From: an uncultured Methylophilaceae bacterium | Lineage (GTDB): Bacteria; Pseudomonadota; Gammaproteobacteria; Burkholderiales; Methylophilaceae | DNA: 64,000 bases | Direction: 5' to 3' | Assembly: GCA_903899965.1 (NCBI GenBank) | Contig: CAIULB010000030.1 | Span: 1-64,000 of the forward strand | Part shown: positions 60,382 to 64,000 of the stretch, piece after piece | How positions within the stretch are numbered: position 1 is the first letter of the stretch | Layout of the letters: every line of letters starts with the position of its first letter | The notes under the pieces: model-generated | Databases searched by the model: none | Seen by the model: the letters and a program-made list of their open reading frames with translations, nothing else | Told to the model about the DNA's origin: nothing | Made by a program: the position numbers and the translations under genes

Positions 60382-60408
60382 AAAGCCGACCTAGTGGTCG
60401 GCTTTTTT
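60382..60408 (+). terminator. Terminator of typA
   Basis: AAAGCCGACC / GGTCGGCTTT with a TAGT loop, followed by more T residues. Confidence 0.93.
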
Positions 60409-60459
60409 ATTAGCACTTTCATGCTCGCATCCTGAGCTTATCTGATGTCATAATAGAGC

Positions 60460-60954
60460 ATGAAGAAAACATTTTTCGCGCTAATACTCCTGTGCTCCTC
60501 ATTCACGGCTTTTGCTGCAAAGCCTATGCCACCTATTGATTCCGGCAAGGCTATCTATGCGGTGCCGGCTGAGCCTAATGTCACTTATGAAGATGTCATT
60601 ACAAGCTTAAAGGTAATCTCCGAGGGGATGAACTTTGTGAATCCAGCCAATTTTCCGATTGGTGAGCACATGAAGCAACGTGGTCAAGCGCCAGAAGGTG
60701 TGCTCGAGGTGCGTGCATTTTGTAACTTAGGGATGGGGGCTGAAATCATGCTAGATCATCCAGAGTTTGTCGTATTTGCACCTTGCCGTATTGGGATATA
60801 TGAGCAAAAAGGCCAGCTTTACTTGGCGATTGATAGACCCACTTATGATTTAAAAAGCATTAAAAATCCAACGCCGCGGGCTCAAAAAGCGGCGCAAGAG
60901 TTAGAAAGTACTTTAATTCAAATTATTGATAAAGCCAGAAGAGGCGATATCTAG
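60460..60954 (+). CDS. Exported DUF302 protein
   Basis: The 164-residue protein has a signal peptide (KKTFFALILLCSSFTAFAAK) and then a DUF302-like domain with LEVRAFCNLGMGAEIMLDHPEFVVFAPCRIGIYEQKGQLYLA. DUF302 proteins are common in sulfur-oxidising and methylotrophic bacteria but have no proven role. Two Cys residues (AFCN and APCR) could be a disulfide or ligand pair. A CATAAT -10-like element ends 5 bp before the ATG with no Shine-Dalgarno between, hinting at a leaderless message. Confidence 0.8.
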   Translation: MKKTFFALILLCSSFTAFAAKPMPPIDSGKAIYAVPAEPNVTYEDVITSLKVISEGMNFVNPANFPIGEHMKQRGQAPEGVLEVRAFCNLGMGAEIMLDHPEFVVFAPCRIGIYEQKGQLYLAIDRPTYDLKSIKNPTPRAQKAAQELESTLIQIIDKARRGDI

Positions 60955-60975
60955 TTCTACTTCTTAGGTTTTCCT

Positions 60976-61536
60976 TTGTTAAAAATCACTAAAGCTGGCT
61001 TTGCCGAACACACTGTGAATAAATCACGATTTATTGCTGTCGCTGAGTATTGTCCGGACGAGCGTGCGGTTGGCGCTTGTTTGCGTAAACTTGCTAGTCA
61101 ACATCAAAGTGCACACCATTTGGCTTATGCCTTTCGATTAAAAACAGCGCAGGGCATTGTTCAGCGTTTTAGCGATGCGGGCGAGCCATCAGGTACTGCA
61201 GGCAAGCCTATCCTCCAGTTTCTTGAAGGGCGAGATTTAATCAATGTATGTGTTGGTGTGATTCGTTATTACGGCGGCATTAACTTAGGCACGGGTGGGT
61301 TAGCGAGAGCTTATGGTGGCACAGGGCGCTTGGCGATTGAAGATGCGGCCATTGTGCCATATGTAGAAATGAAGCAATTGCAACTTAAACTAGATTACAA
61401 AGAGCTGGATTACTTTACCCGTGAACTTGCGAAAATAGATGGTGTGTTGCTGGATAAGGAGTTTGGCGACGGTGTGACTGTTTTGGTGAGTCTCCCAGAG
61501 TCTAGCGTTGAGGCGGTGTTGAAAAGATTTGGCTAG
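60976..61536 (+). CDS. IMPACT/YigZ family protein
   Basis: The 186-residue protein has the N-terminal UPF0029 domain: NKSRFIAVAEYC, AHHLAYAFR, FSDAGEPSGTAGKPIL and VIRYYGGINLGTGGLARAYGG, followed by the small C-terminal DUF1949-like part (LDYKELDYFTRELAKIDGV). Homologues are YigZ in E. coli and YvyE in Bacillus; their role is unclear, perhaps linked to translation control as for eukaryotic IMPACT. The start is TTG with no strong ribosome site. It follows the DUF302 gene by 21 bp and likely shares its message. Confidence 0.92.
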   Translation: MLKITKAGFAEHTVNKSRFIAVAEYCPDERAVGACLRKLASQHQSAHHLAYAFRLKTAQGIVQRFSDAGEPSGTAGKPILQFLEGRDLINVCVGVIRYYGGINLGTGGLARAYGGTGRLAIEDAAIVPYVEMKQLQLKLDYKELDYFTRELAKIDGVLLDKEFGDGVTVLVSLPESSVEAVLKRFG

Positions 61537-61549
61537 AAATCAAGATTCC

Positions 61550-61579
61550 AAAAAAGGCGCCGCATTAAGCGCTTTTTTT
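61550..61579. terminator. Bidirectional terminator between yigZ-like gene and fhcC
   Basis: AAAAAAGGCGC / GCGCTTTTTTT around an 8-nt loop, placed between convergent units so that it can serve both. Confidence 0.85.
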
Positions 61580-61593
61580 GTGTGGCATGTTGC

Positions 61594-62400
61594 TTACTTC
61601 AAAACCAGAATTTCACCCTTGCCGTCATTGCCAATGTCGCCCGAAAATCGATGTGCACGGTTTGAATTGATCTCTGCAAACTTACTTGGTAAGCCGCTAA
61701 ATGATTTAAACATTAAGCTTAAAAATGGCAGTGTATGCGTGCCGCAATCTTGGATGGTGGCATGTAGCTTTGGTGTTTTGGTCAGGAGTAAGGTGCCACG
61801 ACGCATGCCGTACCCCACATACTCTCCTACACTTCCAAGCACACCTATTGTTCCAGCCAACATACGACTCGCACAATAATTTCCCACGTTACCATCAATC
61901 AAAATCATGCCGCGGCGCATTTGATCACCTGTTCGTTCACCCGCATTGCCTTTAACGATGACGGTGCCACCTTTCATGCCAGCCCTTTCACCCACAAGTG
62001 CAGCCCCAAGGTAGTCGCCCACGTTGCCATTGATTTGAAGTAAGCCGCCCGCCATGCCACATGCTGCAAAGTCAGCAACACTGCCGTTCACAATGATGCT
62101 GCCTTGGCGCATTTGGAATCCCAAGAACCCGCCAGTATCGCCATTGACTGTGATATGTCCCATTTTTAAACCGCTACCGATGTAATCAATTTTGACTGTG
62201 CTTTTATCGAATACAAGTTGATTGGTATCGTTGCCAGAAATCGTGAATACCTCATCAGCACGGATTTGTTGTTTGCCATACCAAAGCAAAGTGGCGCCAA
62301 TGTCAGCAAGGCTTTTGTTAGCAAGCAAATCAGGGCTGAGTGGCGATACATCTAGCTTTTGCGCTAAGTCTTTTTTTAGTGCGAAGATTAAAGCGCTCAT
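61594..62400 (-). CDS. fhcC: Formyltransferase/hydrolase complex subunit C
   Basis: FhcC is a homologue of formylmethanofuran dehydrogenase subunit C and part of the Fhc complex that turns formyl-H4MPT into formate. The 268-residue protein is a right-handed beta-helix of the glutamate-synthase alpha C-terminal type, with repeated GxxGxxxGxxMxxG units such as GNVGDYLGAALVGERAGMKGG, NAGERTGDQMRRGMILIDG and GSVGEYVGYGMRRG. It overlaps fhcD by 4 nt at the end of the fhc gene run. Its stretch of glycine repeats is family-typical, not low complexity. Confidence 0.96.
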   Translation of the reverse strand: MSALIFALKKDLAQKLDVSPLSPDLLANKSLADIGATLLWYGKQQIRADEVFTISGNDTNQLVFDKSTVKIDYIGSGLKMGHITVNGDTGGFLGFQMRQGSIIVNGSVADFAACGMAGGLLQINGNVGDYLGAALVGERAGMKGGTVIVKGNAGERTGDQMRRGMILIDGNVGNYCASRMLAGTIGVLGSVGEYVGYGMRRGTLLLTKTPKLHATIQDCGTHTLPFLSLMFKSFSGLPSKFAEINSNRAHRFSGDIGNDGKGEILVLK

Positions 62401-63320
62401 GCTGATTCTCCGCTCAAGCTTTTGTCATTCATGATGTCGCGCAAATGGAATTGGAATTGACCTAGTTTCCCGCCGTAATTGCCTGCAGAAATGCGTTTAA
62501 TGCCATTTTCAGCACCTAATGCACAAGCGGCTTTTATACCGACGTAAGTTGCCTTACGAATATCTGCATCGGTTAAACCATCAATCACGATTTCCATCAC
62601 AGATTCAATATCATCGGAGAGTTGGGTTTTCGTGAGGCCTTTTAGTGTTGGGCAGAAGGCATCGTTGGTTGAAGCGAACATGGATTTGTACTTTGAGCCT
62701 ACTTTAGAGCCTGAGCGCACAACGCCACCAGGAAAGGGCATGATCACATTCGGAATTTTTTTCATGGCTTCAATCGCTGCTTCGCAAGCCGCTAAGGCTT
62801 GCGGTTGCGATGTCGCCAGAACCAAGAAGTTGCCACCACCAACAGCTCGCACCATGCCTGTGGTTTCTTCGGTAATAAACTCGCCGTCCATCACTGGGAC
62901 GCGCCAATAACGCTTGCCACCAAACTGTTTGGAAGTTTGAAAGCCGTCACCAAAGAAGCGAAGGTTTTTACCAAGATTAATACGCTCATTGCCTTCAATG
63001 CCTGAAAATGCGGCAGCAGTAGGGCAGGTAAGGATTGTTTGCCCCATGCGATTTTCAAGTTGCTTCATCAGTACGGAGCTTCCCATAGCAAACATGAGAA
63101 TGGCAACGCCAGGACGTCCGTCAGGCGTTTCTTCTTGACTAAGTTCGCGCTCAATCCCAGCCTCTACGCCGCACCCAATCACTGAGGTTGCAAAGCCCGT
63201 CATTGCGTTTGCTGCGTTGTAAGCCCATTTGTGATTTTGTGCGGTGATGATGACGCGAGTGCCGCGCATATTGAATGCCTCGGCAAAGGTATCATCTATT
63301 TGTACGCCATTAATGATCAT
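62397..63320 (-). CDS. fhcD: Formylmethanofuran:tetrahydromethanopterin formyltransferase (Ftr/FhcD)
   Basis: FhcD transfers the formyl group from formyl-H4MPT to the methanofuran-like cofactor, the step before hydrolysis to formate. The 307-residue protein starts MIINGVQIDDTFAEAFNMRGTRVIITA and contains TGFATSVIGCGVEAGIERELSQEETPDGRPG and RISAGNYGGKLGQFQFHL, all typical of archaeal and bacterial Ftr. Length matches (about 300). It sits between fhcA and fhcC, with 4-nt overlaps on both sides, so the three subunits are translationally coupled. Confidence 0.97.
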   Translation of the reverse strand: MIINGVQIDDTFAEAFNMRGTRVIITAQNHKWAYNAANAMTGFATSVIGCGVEAGIERELSQEETPDGRPGVAILMFAMGSSVLMKQLENRMGQTILTCPTAAAFSGIEGNERINLGKNLRFFGDGFQTSKQFGGKRYWRVPVMDGEFITEETTGMVRAVGGGNFLVLATSQPQALAACEAAIEAMKKIPNVIMPFPGGVVRSGSKVGSKYKSMFASTNDAFCPTLKGLTKTQLSDDIESVMEIVIDGLTDADIRKATYVGIKAACALGAENGIKRISAGNYGGKLGQFQFHLRDIMNDKSLSGESA

Positions 63321-64000
63321 AGTGATTTCTCCCTGCGACCTTCACAGGCTTGAACGACAACTCCCCCGCGGCCGCCTTCTGCAATTTCCTCACTGCTTAC
63401 TTTGAAGTTTTCCATATTCATGGTGTGGTAACTATCAAAATATTTCTTAATGTCTTTTTCAATGCCGCGGTCAAATTCAGGCTTAACCGTGTGTGTATGA
63501 CCCCAGGTGACTTTCACTACTTGGCCATCTTTAACGACAAGTTCACCGTCTTTAAAGACGTAATCAGGTTTTTCGAACATTTTCTCGCGGTCTGGGTTGT
63601 CGGTGTAAACGGTAATATCTGCACCTGCGCCAATGCCTAAATGGCCTCTATCGTGTAAGCCGACTAATTTGGCTGCGCCAGCGCGCGTCATAATTGCAAT
63701 ATCGTACAAACTATATTCGCGGTCTAAACTAGTGAGTGTGCTCATGGCTTGCGCGTCTAAATTAAGTTTTGCGAACATATCGTTGCGGAAGGTTTTATCC
63801 ATAAGCAATTTAATGAGATGCGGATAGCTAGTGAATGGGGCGCCATTTGGATGGTCAGTGGTTAAGAAAACACGCCATGGGTCATCGGTGAGCAAGAAAA
63901 TCTCAAGACCAATCGCCCATTGCAAGGCATTCACAAAGTTTTGGTCTTTGTATTTGAATGGCACCACACCACAGCCTGAGTCGCACTCAATGTCCATAAT
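63317..64000 (-). CDS. fhcA: Formyltransferase/hydrolase complex subunit A (C-terminal part)
   Basis: The gene runs off the right edge; about 228 C-terminal residues are seen, and the frame is open to the last base, so the ATG at 63997 is internal. The protein is an amidohydrolase-fold homologue of formylmethanofuran dehydrogenase subunit A. Visible parts include TTDHPNGAPFTSYPHLIKLLM (with the conserved Asp-His of the metal site), YSLYDIAIMTRAGAAKLVGLHDRGHLGIGAGADITVYT and KVTWGHTHTVKPEFDRGIEKDI. It hydrolyses the formyl cofactor to formate. fhcB is presumably upstream, outside the window. Confidence 0.95.
   Translation of the reverse strand: MMDIECDSGCGVVPFKYKDQNFVNALQWAIGLEIFLLTDDPWRVFLTTDHPNGAPFTSYPHLIKLLMDKTFRNDMFAKLNLDAQAMSTLTSLDREYSLYDIAIMTRAGAAKLVGLHDRGHLGIGAGADITVYTDNPDREKMFEKPDYVFKDGELVVKDGQVVKVTWGHTHTVKPEFDRGIEKDIKKYFDSYHTMNMENFKVSSEEIAEGGRGGVVVQACEGRREKSL

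Noticed and set aside
61529-61879. Plus-strand 116-aa ORF after the YigZ-like gene
   Set aside because: Runs through a terminator and antisense to fhcC.

Overview
The window reads as a chromosomal segment of a betaproteobacterial methylotroph of the family Methylophilaceae (Methylotenera/Methylophilus-like). The support comes from the sequence. The left edge holds the last 54 codons of a PQQ methanol dehydrogenase that looks like XoxF. The right edge holds three genes of the tetrahydromethanopterin-linked formyltransferase/hydrolase complex (fhcA partial, fhcD, fhcC). In between are a MoxYX-like two-component system, formate-dependent purT, and the EF-P Arg32/EarP pair typical of betaproteobacteria. 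I saw no insertion sequence, CRISPR array or rRNA. There is one tRNA, tRNA-Leu(UAG).

Layout. 1-2158: xoxF end and terminator, then a small phage-derived island on the minus strand (Sak-like single-strand annealing protein, a small unknown protein, a Cro/CI-like regulator), then a 546-bp gene-free stretch with diverged 91-bp tandem repeats. 2159-6069: ahpC-ahpF peroxide defence, a secreted parvulin, and an orphan outer-membrane protein. 6159-6827: a two-gene XRE + winged-helix regulator cassette with twin operator-like palindromes. 6893-9070: efp, earP and greB (minus). 9134-15330: an AddB-like nuclease and AddA-like helicase-nuclease, overlapping by 4 nt. 15338-19354: mfd followed directly by a DedA membrane protein (minus). 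19450-26533: two Lys/Ala/Pro-rich histone-H1-like proteins, tldD, a nitrilase-family amidase and yhdP (minus). 26749-31214: yheS-type ABC-F ATPase, an unknown protein, ychJ and prfC. 31280-36112: acs and glnE, divergent. 36109-41743: a three-gene HME-RND efflux system (minus). 42253-48371: tRNA-Leu, dnaE, accA, tilS. 48382-53230: MoxYX-like response regulator and kinase, divergent from a TonB-dependent receptor. 53376-55006: purT and a group II truncated haemoglobin. 55049-60359: two adjacent RhlE-type DEAD-box helicases and divergent typA. 60460-61536: DUF302 protein and an IMPACT/YigZ protein. 61594-64000: fhcC, fhcD, fhcA.

How the genes fit together. Most are housekeeping genes (replication, repair, translation, fatty-acid synthesis, nitrogen control, tRNA modification). 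The C1 theme links xoxF (methanol to formaldehyde), Fhc (formyl-H4MPT to formate), purT (formate into purines) and the MoxYX-like regulators, whose kinase lies divergent from a TonB receptor that could carry a metal complex. No single novel system is obvious. The strongest unexplained signals are: the tandem repeats before ahpC; the XRE/winged-helix cassette with two operators 40 bp apart; the near-consensus promoter and roughly 280-nt structured leader of the second rhlE; the K/A/P-repeat protein ending in an amphipathic helix; a hairpin abutting the tilS start; and the isolated Sak-like annealing protein with its own repressor-like gene.
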